From: Rhyzopertha dominica
Lineage: Eukaryota; Arthropoda; Insecta; Coleoptera; Bostrichidae
Direction: 5' to 3'
Length of the DNA stretch: 64,000 nt
NCBI GenBank assembly: GCA_025024175.1
Contig: QCXZ01000137.1
Span: 76,508,680 to 76,572,679 of the forward strand
Below, piece by piece: positions 21,940-33,639 of the stretch. The notes beneath the pieces are model-generated. The model was not told the DNA's origin, ran no database searches, and saw nothing but the letters and a program-made list of their open reading frames with translations. A program made the position numbers and the translations under genes. Numbering within the stretch: position 1 is the stretch's first letter; each line of letters begins with the position of its first letter.

Positions 21940-23140
21940 CTATCATTACTTTTGGTTCAGTAATTAACAGTTGTTATAGTGACATCTTGTTAGCGCCTTG
22001 TTATTCTCCTACTGAAATTTAATCCAGCGAAAGAAACTGAGGCAATCTAATCTTGGCCAGCCAATTTTGAGGAAGCGTAAAATGACCGACGCTCCCCTAG
22101 CAAACGGTTTCCACAGCAATCGCGGGTCAGGAAGGACAGAACCTGGAAACGGCCGATTTCACTAAGCCCATATGAAGCAAGATTTCATAATATGCATATC
22201 GAGGCATTCCATTGTTGGAGGCTTCCAATACCTCGATCCGTGGGATCTAGGCAGAGATAAATTCTATACATTGCGATGCAATCAAATGGAAATTTGGATT
22301 CCGAGTTCTTGTTAAATTAAATTTCCCTGCACAGTTCGACTATTCGACGTGTTGTGCTGTTTGAATATACGTTTGCTGATAAATATAAATCAATAGAAAC
22401 TGTTATGTGAAGCGTGAACCACGCGCCGAAGGAGATATGCAGCCACTGGTAACGAGGCAGCAGGAAGATGTCGCTTAGATGCGATTGCTGTATGTGGAGC
22501 ATTCTCGCGTATTTCAGATACTTAGATTTAATTACGGTAACTGAGGATCGAAGCAACCGCAAAAAATTTTTTTGGACGCCCACCAAGGTATTTTTAAAGA
22601 GTTTAAAAAGACCTACAATTTGACATATAACTTATGGTTGTACGTAAAAAAATAAATAAAATAGGAGCCTGGGGAGTTTTAGGTGGCGGACCCTGTATTG
22701 ATTTCTGTATATTGCTATTGTTGAACTAATATTTTTTGTAGGTAGAATGGATATGTCCAGCGTCCATTATCAAGATTATTATGTTATAGGAAAAAGAACT
22801 ACCTTTTATCAAACAGTGACAAAAATGATTGATCTGGCGTTTCAATTGCGTACGTAGTCTTTATGAAAGAGGAAAGCTTCCAAAAAATGCCTGACGCAGT
22901 GCTAAATATAATGAACTACTTGATGAAACTACAAAATTGTCTTCCAAATTCAACTAGCTTATAATTTCCATTATCGCTTTTAAAGCTATCATTATTTAAA
23001 GAAATTCTTAATAAACTGCTTTTTAATACTAAATGAAATTGCAAGTATCTATACTTGAATATTTAATGCAAAAAACTGCAATAAAATGGCTGTGGAATAG
23101 TTTATTAAGTTAAGAAATGGTAGCTTTTGCTTGTAGTTTA
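21940..23140. other. No recognisable gene; GC-richer segment at 22020-22590
   Basis: A moderately GC-rich segment includes a minus-strand frame of 89 codons (22317-22586) with no motif I know. The remainder is AT-rich. It may be host non-coding DNA or a decayed element. Confidence 0.3.
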
Positions 23141-23142
23141 TA

Positions 23143-24882
23143 CAGGGTAGCTACAAAGTATGGAACCGGCAGGATATTTCAGATTTTGTTCGACCGAGTC
23201 TTCTGAAATTGTGAATGGGCCCATGGGCAATAAAAAGGCTTTCTCTGGAATTTTTCAACTCCTTGTCAGCTCTCGTTTCCGAGATATGGACGCAAGTTGC
23301 ATTTTTTATGGGAAGGGGGTCAAAAGGCACTTCATTGAAAATGATATTTTTTCTTGATTTGAAAAATGTATTACACTTGTACAATTTATTGCTTTCTAGT
23401 TGAGAAAAGTGTGATAACAAACTTTGGTCTTTTAAACAACTTCGGGAAATTCGTTATCGTAAGTAGGAACAAAAACTCCATGTGTCTCCATTTTCCTCGT
23501 GACTGGTGATAATTTTCATTATCTTTGTTACTTGCAATCGCAATGCCTCATTTAACTGAACATGATCGCACCGAAAGGTTGCTACGAGTAAGGAAAGTAG
23601 CTTGAATGTCCTTTTAGATGTGCAAGAGAATTTCAAGTGTTCCGTACAACAGCGTGCTCTCACTCACCATATTAAGAGAACATCTGTTCAAGAAAATTTC
23701 ATCCACACAAAATTCACTTATTACAAGAATCGAGCGAACAGAATTTCGATCGTGGGATAGAATTTTGCGAAATTGTTATGAACATGATAAATGAAGATAG
23801 AATCATTATAATTGCACTGTTTTCTGATGAAGCAACTTTTTGCCTAAATGGTAATGTGAATAGACATAATTGCAGATATTGGTTGAACACAAATCCATAT
23901 TGGATGGAACAAGTCCACAGACAACGCCCTCAGAAAGTGAATGTCTGGTGTGGTATTATCGGTGAGTCTTTTTCATCCATGAAAATTTGAATGCGGTCAA
24001 TTATTTACAGCTCTTGCGCGAACACGTTATACCAGAACTTATTTGCCTGTTCCCTAATCTTGAAAATGGTGGGCGTCCTTTTGAACAGATTTGATTTCAG
24101 CAAGATGGTGCACCGCCCCATTTTGCAGTTAACGTTCGTGGATATTGGAGCCATATTTCCAGACTGATAGGGGCGGAGCGATAGAATGCCCTGCACGTTC
24201 CCCTGATCTGACGCCGCTTGATTTTTTCCTGTAGGGGTAACTAAAAAAATCGTATTTTTGCTGATCGGCCACATAATGCAGAAGATTTAAAAGGACGAAT
24301 CAGGGCGAAAATTGCATATGCAAAATTAATTCTGCAACAAAAAGAAAAGTTTTACTCAAGGCTGCATTACTGCCAGGAGGTAAATGGGGAACATTTTGAG
24401 CATGTTTTGGAATGTAAATCTGAAAAAATACTGTATTTTTCACGGAACCATGTGTTTCTTTTCTACTTTTAGGGTACTCGATTCGCAATATATGGATCAA
24501 ACTAAACGAAAATTGTCACCAGTCAAAGAAAAATGGTAGTACCTGGCTTTTTTTGTCTATTTTGGCGGTAAAGAAAATTGTTTTCTTTCTTTTCGTTCTT
24601 TGTCAAGTTTAAGTATTATTGTATTTACACTTATCTAAACTTAGAAATGTGTGTACATTTCTAAAATCAGGAACAAATATCCTTTCGAATGATGTTCCTT
24701 TTGACCCCACATCCCATTTAAAAAATGTAACTTGCGCCCATATCCCAGAAATGAAGAGCTGACACGGAGTTGAAAAAATTCCAGAAAATTTTACTTACCA
24801 ATAGGCCCATGCACAGTTTCAGAAAAATCGGTCGAACAGAACCTGAAATATCCTGATGGTTCCATACTTTTTAGTGACCCTG
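23143..24882 (+). mobile_element. Tc1/mariner-superfamily transposon with about 205-bp TIRs
   Basis: The left end (23143-about 23350, starting CAGGGTAGCTACAAAGTATG) and the right end (about 24675-24882, reverse complement starting CAGGGTCACTAAAAAGTATG) are long imperfect inverted repeats. They share blocks such as GATATTTCAG, GTTCGACCGA and GGGTCAAAAGG. Each end is flanked by TA (23141-23142 and 24883-24884), the target duplication of this superfamily. The 1740-bp element encloses a decayed plus-strand transposase (23543-24424). Divergence between the repeats and many frame breaks indicate an old insertion. Confidence 0.85.
23543..24424 (+). pseudogene. Tc1/mariner-type transposase, decayed
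   Basis: The reading starts at an ATG giving MPHLTEHDRTERLL. In a clearer frame from 23778 it shows LFSDEATFCLNGNVNRHN (first catalytic Asp) and PQKVNVWCGIIG. After frame breaks, FQQDGAPPHFAV (near 24095) carries the second Asp and PARSPDLTPLDFFL (near 24196) the third acidic position. The tail LHYCQEVNGEHFEHVL (near 24364) matches the family's end. Spacing from the second to the third Asp is about 38 residues, allowing for indels, so this is not a DD34D mariner. Stops and frameshifts, including one within the RRGAIEWP-like segment, make it inactive. Confidence 0.8.
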
Positions 24883-24889
24883 TATGTGT

Positions 24890-26005
24890 CAAAACAGTAA
24901 TGAACAGATACACATATGTTTAGTTATGTACAGATAGTGTTAGAAATGCGAAAAGATTTTCAGATATAAGAATATTATATGCCGATTTACAACAACTGCA
25001 CATTTCTTTGAAACTGAAACAGCTTCCTCCGTTAATAAAAGCGCTTTCCATTCACAAAGGAAAGCTAGAAACTCATATTTCCCGGCGTTTCCAAAGAAAC
25101 AGGGATTTAGCTTAAATCTGCATCAGATAGCGATGAAAGCACCTGTACAGTTTTATATAAAAGACACAAGCTATTCACCAGAGCTCCATATAGGAAGATA
25201 TATCTTTGAGATTGACAAGCTGATCTTTCATATGGAATGGACACGCATTAAAAGGACGACTATTATACGGTTTCTTTATGTTTGCTCTTTATGAGATGAG
25301 ATTTTTCATTCGGGAAAAATAGGCATTAACTGAAAGTATATATAATATTTACCACAAATTAAATATTTTGCCAACAATTTGCTTCTCCTTTCTACTAAAT
25401 TAAAAATAAATGCCGCGAATTACGAAAATTTATTTAAACGCCAAGCCCCTGTAGCATCGTAAAATATTGATCGAGATAATTATTTAAAACTAAAGGGCAT
25501 ACACAAGCAAATTACTACCTAACATCGTCTTTAGGACCACAAATCGATACAAAGACTCCTCCATTTTTGTTTGTTACCTGCATTTCCAAACATAATACAT
25601 CGAATTGTATACCATAGCTGCAGAGGTCCATGTTATATCAATTTCTGGAACTTCCAGACAGACCATATTTCACGGAGTTGGGGGAGCCGCGTTGTTTTAA
25701 GAAGCTACAAAGTTTGTTCCAATAAAGTTATGGCCGATAATGGTCGCCAGTGTCCATTCGGAAAGATGTCAGACAAGATAGCGGAACCGTCTGGATGGCT
25801 TTANGATAACCATCGTCAGGAAATAGTTGCTATAAACAGNTATCTTCCGCGTATAAATGTTACAACTCCNTCGTATATGACNTATTAGTTCTCTGCGGAT
25901 AAATCAAACGTGCTACTGCAGATTTCTAGAGTTTTACGGAAATACGATATGCCGCAGCAGACAGATGTCGGGAAAGCATAAAAAATCAACTACGATTAAC
26001 GATTA
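24890..26005. other. No recognisable gene
   Basis: An open frame at 25571-25888 contains several N bases and no known motif. The remainder is AT-rich, with nothing I can identify. Confidence 0.4.
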
Positions 26006-26007
26006 TA

Positions 26008-27336
26008 CGAGGCATGTTTTTTAAGTAAGTACCGTTTTGCGATTCCGCCGCCGCAGCGCTACGGTCGGCGTTCCGCGCATGCGCGCTGGTTACCTACATC
26101 TCTTGTCTACGCACTGACGCTATTACAGTTTGATTCTTCATTGTATATGTTGTTTACTGAGTGTTTAAGATGCCGCCGACAATCGTGAGTCCCGCCGATT
26201 GTGAAGTACGGGCTGTTATACGATTTCTTAGTGCTAAAGGCGTAAAACCGATCGATATTCATCGTGAGATCTGTGAAGTTTACGGACAAAACATTATGAG
26301 TGATGGAATGGTAAGGAAATGGGTGAGAGCATTTAAAGATGGCCTCACAAATGTGCATGATGAAGAACGGAATGGGCGTCATTCGGTCGTTAATGAAGAT
26401 TTGGTGCAGAAAGTGAACGAAAAGGTGAGAGAAAACAGACGCTTTACAATTTCATCATTGTGCGACTGTTTCCTCAATATTCTCGTAGTGTTTTGTATCG
26501 CATTGTGACCGAGAACTTGAATTACCGGAAATTGTGTTCACGTTGAGTTCCAAAAATGTTGACGGATTTGCACAAAACTCAACGTTTAGGCAGTGCATTG
26601 ACTTTCCTTGAGCGGTACCACAATGAAGGTGAAGATTTTTAGACCAAATTGTTACTGGTGACGAAACATGGGTGGCCTACGTCACACCAGAATCGAAACA
26701 ACAATCCATGGAATGGCGACATTCATCATCACCCAAAAAAGTGAAGTTTAAGCAAACAATTTTTTCCCGGAAAATCATGTGCATAGTTTTTTGGGACAGA
26801 AAAGGAGTATTGCTAGTGGAGTTTCTGCCTCGTAATGAGACAATCAATGCAGCGTCTTATTGTAAGACATTGAACAATCTGCGTCGTGCAATCCAGAACA
26901 AAAGACGTGGCAAGTTGAGTAAGGGTCTCGTTTTGCTGCATGACAATGCCCGTCCACATGTGGCTAATCGGACCAAAGATCTCATCAAATCTTTTAAATG
27001 GGAAACTCTAGATCATCCTCCATACAGCCCTGATCTGGCGCCCAGCGACTACCATTTGTTCCTGCACGTGAAGAAACACCTGGGTGGTCAGCGTCTTCAA
27101 GACGATAACGAAGTCGAAACATTTGTGATACAGTGGTTAACAAGTCAGGCGGCAGAATTTTATGAGGAGGGTATTCAAAAACTGGTGCCACGTTATGACA
27201 AGTGCCTCAATATTCACGGAAATTATGTAGAAAAGTAGATTAAGGTACAGGCTTTCATGAAAGATAAAATTATTGCAATATCTTTGCACGTCTTTTTTTA
27301 ATTCCAAAACGGTACTTACTTAAAAAACATGCCTCG
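26008..27336 (+). mobile_element. mariner element (DD34D), complete length, inactive
   Basis: The element has perfect 32-bp terminal inverted repeats beginning CGAGGCATGTTTTTTAAGTA at 26008, with the mirror copy ending at 27336. TA dinucleotides at 26006-26007 and 27337-27338 form the target duplication. Its 1329 bp is the usual mariner size. The enclosed transposase has a few disabling changes. Perfect inverted repeats suggest a younger insertion than the 23.1-kb element. Confidence 0.95.
26170..27238 (+). pseudogene. mariner transposase, frameshifted
   Basis: Start ATG at 26170 gives MPPTIVSPADCEVRAVIRFL. The N-terminal helix-turn-helix region runs to about residue 100 (MVRKWVRAFKDG, then RFTISSLCD). 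The frame is lost near 26460, a TGA replaces Trp in the CSRWVPKML-like segment (near 26546), and the frame shifts again near 26637. The catalytic residues all remain: Asp in TGDETW (near 26655), Asp in LLHDNARPH (near 26939) and Asp in YSPDLAPSDYHLF (near 27023). The last two are 34 residues apart, which defines DD34D mariners. The C-terminus RYDKCLN...GNYVEK ends at TAG 27236-27238. Total length of about 355 codons is normal. Subfamily not assigned. Confidence 0.95.
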
Positions 27337-27344
27337 TATAGTTG

Positions 27345-27890
27345 TAGGAATTTATTTAGCTACTACTGTGATCTTGCCCATTTGCCATATTTTCAAAACA
27401 TTATAAACGATTATATTTGCTAAACCGAACAACTATTTACAACATTTATTAGTAGTTTTGCTATCTATTTAGTACAGCCAAATGCTTCATTAGTTTCTGA
27501 GTAGCTATAGTTTGTACTGTAGTTTGTGATCCAAAAGAACTGGATTACAGCGTGATTTCAATTAATTGTAAAACCATAATTAGGAACTGATTTGTTACGT
27601 GCTTGTTAAAACTATCGCCATTAATTTTTACCTTTTTCTGCAACATTGCAAGTCGTGTACTTTAACATGTGTTGAATAAAGAGGCGTTAGTCATGAATGT
27701 ATAGAACTCCCAAGCATTTATATATCTTAAAATATAGAAACTCTAAACATTATCGACACTATTTGTGTATATTTGTTGGTATGCTTGTCAAAAATAACAC
27801 AATTTGTTCAAAATTCCATCTGTACTTAAACTATGTAAAATATTAACGATAAACATCATTTCTTAACAATGAAAATATTTTATAATGCAC
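27345..27890. other. No recognisable gene
   Basis: AT-rich sequence between the mariner and the split transposase gene. No feature was identified. Confidence 0.5.
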
Positions 27891-28043
27891 CTATCAGCCC
27901 ACGTAATCATGATGATGGTGTATAAATCTTAACAATTTAGGCAAACATCTTTGTATATAAAGATTTGCAGTGATGGCTTCTCCTCTAACATGGCCTACAT
28001 ATGGCTGCGAAGTACCTGCCGAAGAAATGGTGCACTACACCAG

Positions 28044-28066
28044 AATTTTGTTTCAAATTTGGATTT
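28044..28066. repeat. 23-bp target-site duplication, left
   Basis: The 23 bases ending ATTTGTTTCAAATTTGGATTT-like sequence (AATTTTGTTTCAAATTTGGA at the start) are identical to 29105-29127. They code for the same KSKFETKF residues of the interrupted transposase on the minus strand, so the repeat was made by the insertion between them. Confidence 0.85.
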
Positions 28067-29104
28067 GACTGATTGATTGATTGATTGAACCAGCGTACGC
28101 TAGGCATTTCTGCCGCTCCCGGATATACCGACGGGCCGGCTAGGTCTACGCTGGGTTGGAGGGGTTACACGCTTGTTGCTAGTGGGCTCCCACGTAGCGC
28201 ATGTTACAGGAGTTTGGGGATTGGAATGGGAAAGTTTTTAGGGCATCCAACCAGCGGATACTTTTTTATTAGTATCCGTGTTGGAAAATAGCTTAGTTCG
28301 ACTGCATTGTTCTTGTTCTTAGCTGCTCATTTAAGTTTGATTTTGCTATGATTCTCTCCACCGTTGTTGATTTTTTTTACTCTTTTCTGTTGTTGTCGAT
28401 ATGATTTCTTCTCCTTCTCTGATTTGTATTTTGGTTGAGGTTCTTGAATAGTTTCTTCCAAGGTCCCTCTGAGCATATGCTTGTCTGTGATTTGTAGTTT
28501 TTTTTCTTATTTGTATTACAAGTTGTTTGTGTTGCGGTTCGTAATGTTTTCAACGTATATTTGGTAGTTTCGGTCTTGCTGGATTTTTTCCACGATTATG
28601 TGATTTCTTTTGTATACACTTGTCTAGATACACGGAACTACTTCACTGTAATGATAATCACAATAACAATGTAAACGCAAGAACGTAGCCCTAGAACACT
28701 TTATGAAATCTTACAATTTAAAATAATTGTTTGATTCCTGTTTATGTTGCTGTTTCTTGATGGTAAGTCGATACTTTGAGTGATTTCGTATGTGCTTATC
28801 CATTCGCTTGTTGGATCTCTAGATGGGATGATATTACTCCACCGGATTTTTTCTCGTCTTGTGTATTAGTTTCTTTTCTATACATTGGATATATCCAAAT
28901 TTTTGTGGCTGAACTTCTTTCCATGTTTTCCTGGTTTCTGTAGAGTGCTTTCTTACTTACTGCTTCTTTCTATTCTTGTCGCCGTGATTTCTTCTTCCAG
29001 CTTTTCTTCTTATTTATCTTGGGTGGCTTTTGTGTTCTTGTTGGGTAGTGTCCCCCCCCCTACATTTCGTATGATTCCTTGTATACACTTTTTTGACGCA
29101 CGGA
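28067..29104 (-). mobile_element. 1.04-kb insertion with TGAT-repeat end, LINE-like
   Basis: The insertion is bounded by perfect 23-bp direct repeats and splits a transposase gene. Its left end is a TGAT/CAAT tetranucleotide run (28067-28088) that would be the 3' tail of a minus-strand LINE or SINE. A long, variable-length target duplication also fits LINE-type target-primed insertion rather than a DNA transposon. Next to the tail is a GC-rich block (28090-28250). The rest is T-rich on plus and purine-rich on minus. Minus-strand reading gives fragments such as RDLGRNYSRTSTKIQIREGE and FGYIQCIEKKLIHKTRKN, but no catalytic motif, so the family is not identified. Confidence 0.65.
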
Positions 29105-29127
29105 AATTTTGTTTCAAATTTGGATTT
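29105..29127. repeat. 23-bp target-site duplication, right
   Basis: Exact match to 28044-28066. It marks the other edge of the 1.04-kb insertion. Confidence 0.85.
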
Positions 29128-29659
29128 TCTTTTAAATTTTACATTATCCGGAGCAGCATNGAAATCCTCGGTATAGAATCCATCATTCCCTTTATCTCAG
29201 AGTTTGATAACGTAAAATATTTTTCATCGTTCAAGATAATGATTCTGTCATTTGCAAAGTATTGACGCCTGGACAGCACCGTGGAATTGGTTGCAATTGC
29301 ACAGGAGTATATTTTGGGCATTTTCATCTTTTTCTGAATAACATTCCACTTCTCTTGATTTCCTGATGTACAGTCATGTGTGAAACTCCATAGCTCCTTC
29401 CTAGTCTTCGTGTAGATGCACCAACTTTTCCATTTGCACTTTCTCTCAATCTACGTGTTCTGATATAATACAAAAGCCGAGGCCCCTTCCGCTTTTTGGC
29501 AGGTTTACACAAGGTATACCTTCCTCGCATTCCTTAATTGTTCGGTAAATAATTGCACGGGAAATATTTCGTCCTTGAAATATGTTTACAATATCCGCGT
29601 TCGGCAACTGGCCAACTAAATTATAGATACTTTTTCGTATTTCGACTTTTTACTCCATG

Positions 29660-31550
29660 CCACAAAAGTTTTTCGATGACGTATGTCAATATTTATGATT
29701 ACAAGGCTTACTCGAACAAATGCCAGGATGAAAATTAACTAAGAAATTGGTCTCAAAACTTTTGTTACATACGTTATTCCAATTTGGGACAAACTATGGA
29801 GTAGTCATGTAGTGTGACGCACTCAGAATACCTTGTGCTGCAAAAAATAAAACCTAACGTGTTCAATACATACTTTTAAAAACGTTCATGATTTCCTTCA
29901 ATTCGACAACTTTATTGCAATTTTTTAAAGGTGATATTCAATTCATTATAGTTTGTTATGAATTAAGTAATGTATAGGATGACATTTTGTGAAATAAAGA
30001 TCGCGATAATTCAAATCGCTAACGCACGCGTTATTGTAGAAATTGCGTAAGTAGGTTTAAAAGAACTGATGAATTTTCAATGTTTGGCAATTGATGCAAG
30101 CGTTTCCATTAGTTTTGGGCTAATCTTCTGTTGAGCAAGCAACCGGAGAGCAGATTTTTAAATCGGTATTACGTAGCCAGCGAGCCGATTAAATTAAATG
30201 CAAATTGCGCCATGAAAATGAAGCAGTGCTTTGTTTCATGGCTCGTGTTACGTTTAATTCCGTTGTAACGATGCATTTAATACGCTGCAATACTTTAAAC
30301 TGTAAAAAGCTTTGCCAACACCGTGTCCTACTGCTGCGCAATGGCCTAGACGAAATTGATGGAATGGAGTCACTGCTTTATTGGAGAGCTGAATCCCGAA
30401 TGCAGGGGTGACAAGAATAAAGAAGGTACATGGGTTATGTGCTAAATTTTGTCATCTAACCCTACTAGAAATGANACCTATACCCTAAACCAGCTGTATC
30501 ATGGCTAGAAACCAGAGATATGTTTCATATATCCTCAAAACGTATCAATGTGCGTGCAATTAAAACTCTGAGTGTGACAACCTTGTTGACTGCTCTTGTT
30601 GGCCCGGTCCTCGATACCTAAGAACACTTATAATGAATGTCTAGTGGCCTCAAGGAAATGTCTACCATTATCGATACAAAGACAACTAACAAAACAATTC
30701 AAGGAATCTAAAGGTCAGCAACCATTTCCAAAGGAAGTCTGGGTAGTCAGATAAATAAATAACGCCAAAGAAGCTTTGAAAATTTTTGTTTCACTGTAAG
30801 CTTTCTATGAAAACTGCTGATATGTTTTCTATATTTATAGTCATCAATCTTTAGTAGGAGAAGTGTTGTAGCTAAAGTTCTTATTCCGTTGATGGCCCGT
30901 TAATAAAGATTTCAGTCTTCCAATGAACAATTCCTCACGTAGTGAGATTACATTCTGTGCCCGTAATTCATGTAAGACATCCTCTCAGGAATTCGAGATC
31001 TTGTTAGCTTACGTTTCCCGTCCCATTATCTCAAGAACGCCTTGTTTTTACGTATCTCCGGAATTATTCTGAACTATTCAGCAACTCTGCAGCCAGTCTA
31101 CATAATTTAATGATTATGTAGGGCCGAGCCTTAGTTACCTCATTAGCGTTGACTTAATTATCGGTTCTATATATATTGACAGCTGGAAGTTATGTCGTTT
31201 ATATAATAATGGAGCAAAACACAGCTTTAGCCTGATAGCTGCCACCAAAATTCAATTAGGCGGAATGCTATACATGTGCTGCCAAACCTATACGTGACGA
31301 GCTTGATAAAATACACAGATACCTCCAGTAAAATGATAATTAACTTAAAATATGGAACAGAACGAATTCAGTTATACTTGAAAATAGTTGTTACTCTACT
31401 ACTATTAGATTTTGATTCTTATAATTAAATCATAAAGAACACACTAAAAACGCATACATCAATTATGGAGACCGGTAATTTGTGTACATTTGTTACTAGT
31501 ATTTCTAATATATTTAGCGAACTGCTAAATGTTTGTGGGATAGTAAAGTT
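29660..31550. other. No recognisable gene
   Basis: A less AT-biased stretch at about 30170-30420 includes an ATGCAAAT octamer (30198-30205). A palindrome lies near 31098-31121, CTACATAAT and ATTATGTAG with six bases between. These could be regulatory but prove nothing. An N lies at 30475. Confidence 0.3.
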
Positions 31551-31561
31551 GTGCAGAAATA

Positions 31562-32152
31562 ATGTGCTTTCAAATAATCTACAACGTATTTTTGAGAATA
31601 TGTTACCTTCTTGCCAAAAATGTTTGCAATATGGGTTTGAGTTCGTCAACCCTTATTGATCACATCATTGTTTATAATTTATCGTCGGTAAAAGCAGTTA
31701 ATGTTTACAGTAATCACTCCATTGCAGACCATTATACGGTAGCTTGTACTCTTGACATACCTGATTTGCATAGGCACCTGGAAAAATTAATACAGTATCG
31801 TTGTTTTAAGACACTTAATGTTGATGATTTTTTGAATGAACTGACTCAGATTGCATGGAACCAAGTATACAATTTTCTAGATGTTGAAGAAAAAATTGCC
31901 TTTTTNAATTATCACCTTCTTTCTGTCTTTGATAGGCATGCACCGATAGTTAGCAAAAGATCTAACAAAAAAAGAGCACCGTGGCTAACCGACAATTTGC
32001 GGTTTATGATGAGTCTGAGAGATAAAGCTTTGAACCGTTTCAGAGCCACTCGCGACCCTCAGAGCTGGAACTATTATAAAAATTTGAGAAATCTAGTGAA
32101 CAAGACCGTCGAATTGGAAAAAAAGCTTATCTGCAGCACCGGTCAGGACTGA
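31562..32152 (+). pseudogene. LINE endonuclease end and linker
   Basis: The frame reads SSSTLIDHIIV (about 31640) and NHSIADHYTVACTL (about 31707). These are the last two endonuclease motifs, including the catalytic His in the SDH-type segment. The linker LFDRHAPIVSKRS, APWLTDNLRFMMSLRDKAL and WNYYKNLRNL follows, parallel to 18645-18850. The frame ends in a stop at 32150-32152. The endonuclease N-terminal half is missing. An N lies at 31906. Confidence 0.75.
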
Positions 32153-33523
32153 GCTATTCCGGGAGCTAAATAGCTTGGGCACTGTATTTAAGAACTCAAA
32201 AGACTGCTTTTCATTACCAGAAAATATGAGTAATGCAAATGATTATTGTAATTTTTTATTAGATCTTCCTACTAAGAACTTTCGACCTGATCCGTTGCTT
32301 TTGAGTAGATATTTGAAAGACAAAATGATTCAATCGCGTTTTGAATTTTCTTTTGTGAGCGAGAGGGCGGTTTATGATGCTATTAAATCCGTNAACAGTA
32401 ATGCTTGCGGCTACGATATGATCTCTCTAAATTTAATTTGTTACAGCATCCCGGTACTTTTGCCTATATTCACACATATTATAAATGTTTGTCACAGTCG
32501 CGGAATATTTCCCGATTCTTGGAAGCGTGCTATTGTGACCCCGATCCCTAAGACTGGTACTCCCGTAACGTATAAAGATTTGAGACCTATTAGCGTTTTA
32601 CCTTTGCTATCTAAAGTGTTGGAGAAAATTATGATGTTGCAGTTGCTTAGTCATGTACAACGGTTAACTTGATACCGCATGCACAGTCGGGTTTTCGTAA
32701 AAGCTATAGTTGTGAGACAGCTTTATTAAATGTCACCGATGGGGTGTTGAAAGCCTTGGATGAGGATGATTTTTGTCTATTGGTTTTGCTAGATTTCTCC
32801 GGGGCTTTTGACACCATTAGCCACGACTTGCTTTTGGCGATACTACATCACTTGGGTTTGGGAACAGGCGCAATTCGTATGTTCAGGAGCTACTTCACAC
32901 ATCGCACGTGTACGGTTAAAATCGGTGATGATGTGTCAAGAGCTGCTGTGGTGTCCCGCAAGGATCAATTTTGGGGCCACTGCTCCTCTCTTTGTATACG
33001 TCAGTGTTGATGCCGTTTATAAGATATGGGGATTATCATCTTTACGCTGATGATACCCAGATTATGTATAGATTGGCTAGGGGTGGTGGCCCACGTTAAT
33101 AATTACATCAATATAGACCTGAATAGCTTTGATGCAATATCTGAGCAACACTCACTTATTATTAATCCCGCTAAGTCCAAGTTAATATTATTTGGCAAGC
33201 CCTCTAGACCTACTCAGCGCGAGGAAGTGGCTGCGTAACTCAATGTTCTTATTAATGGTCAACGCTTGCAACTGGTGGATCATGCTAATACATTGGGTGT
33301 AATAATGGACTATAGGCTGCGCTTTGATGTACAAGTTTCCTATTTAGTTCGCAAAGCCTTTGCAATGCTTAGACTAATTTATCACGTGTGTAACTTGCTA
33401 ACAACCAAGCAAAAGGTCTATTTGTGCGATGCTTTTGTGCTGTCATTTTTTGACCTATTAAGGTTAGGTCAGGTCAGATTAAGGTTAAGTGGAAGAGCAG
33501 TTTTTCGACTGGTCGATGACTGA
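32153..33523 (+). pseudogene. LINE reverse transcriptase, several frameshifts
   Basis: The first frame gives DLRPISVLPLLSKVLEKI (about 32580). After a shift near 32660 it continues SGFRKSYSCETALLNVTDG and LVLLDFSGAFDTISHDLL (about 32782). [12 protein letters not shown] is encoded near 32953 but in a different frame, followed by HLYADDTQ near 33040, which keeps the catalytic Asp pair. INPAKSKLILFG and ANTLGVIMDYRLRF follow. After about 33450 the expected LQNxxxRxxxGLRRRDH segment is missing. The protein is inactive because of at least four frame changes. N at 32393. Confidence 0.8.
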
Positions 33524-33639
33524 ACTTCGCCGTTTCGTTGTTGCCAGCATATCTCTCATATAATGTAGCGCTTACTTAGGCACATTTGATTGCTGGCAGG
33601 TTGCCGAATAAAGACATTATTATTATTATTATATATTAA

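Larger units (their letters stand above)
27894..29650 (-). pseudogene. Tc1/mariner-type transposase split by an insertion
   Basis: On the minus strand the N-terminal half (29650-29105) shows a helix-turn-helix segment, DIVNIFQGRNISRAIIYRTI. After frame changes come a second one (STRRLGRSYGVSHMTVHQEI, near 29430), KCPKYTPVQLQPIPRCC, the catalytic IIILNDEKYFTLSNSEI (near 29220) and GNDGFYTED. Coding then stops at KSKFETKF. The same KSKFETKF codons recur at 28066 and continue as SSAGTSQPYVGHVRGEAI and LYIQRCLPKLLRFIHHHH, where the family's middle part should be. A TAG replaces the Trp of VWC. Downstream of 27894 similarity ends before the last catalytic residue. The 1.04 kb between the halves is a later insertion. 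Confidence 0.75.
31562..33638 (+). mobile_element. CR1/L2-like LINE, 5'-truncated, frameshifted
   Basis: This is a relative of the 18.4-kb LINE in the same orientation. It starts in the endonuclease C-terminal part, continues through linker and RT to a shortened C-terminal region, and ends in an ATT tail (about 33610-33636) after AATAAAGAC. There are breaks near 32150, 32660, 32950 and 33020. A deletion near 33450 removes most of the C-terminal domain. It is clearly more decayed than its relative. Confidence 0.8.

Noticed and set aside
28885..29265. 126-codon plus-strand hydrophobic frame
   Set aside because: It overlaps antisense to the transposase and the nested insertion, and has no independent support.
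30198..30205. ATGCAAAT octamer as a POU-factor site
   Set aside because: An 8-mer is expected about twice by chance in a window of this size; no cluster supports it.
33465..33500. GGTTAGGTCAGGTCAG stretch as an interstitial insect telomere (TTAGG) repeat
   Set aside because: The units are not regular TTAGG and lie at a deletion inside a LINE.
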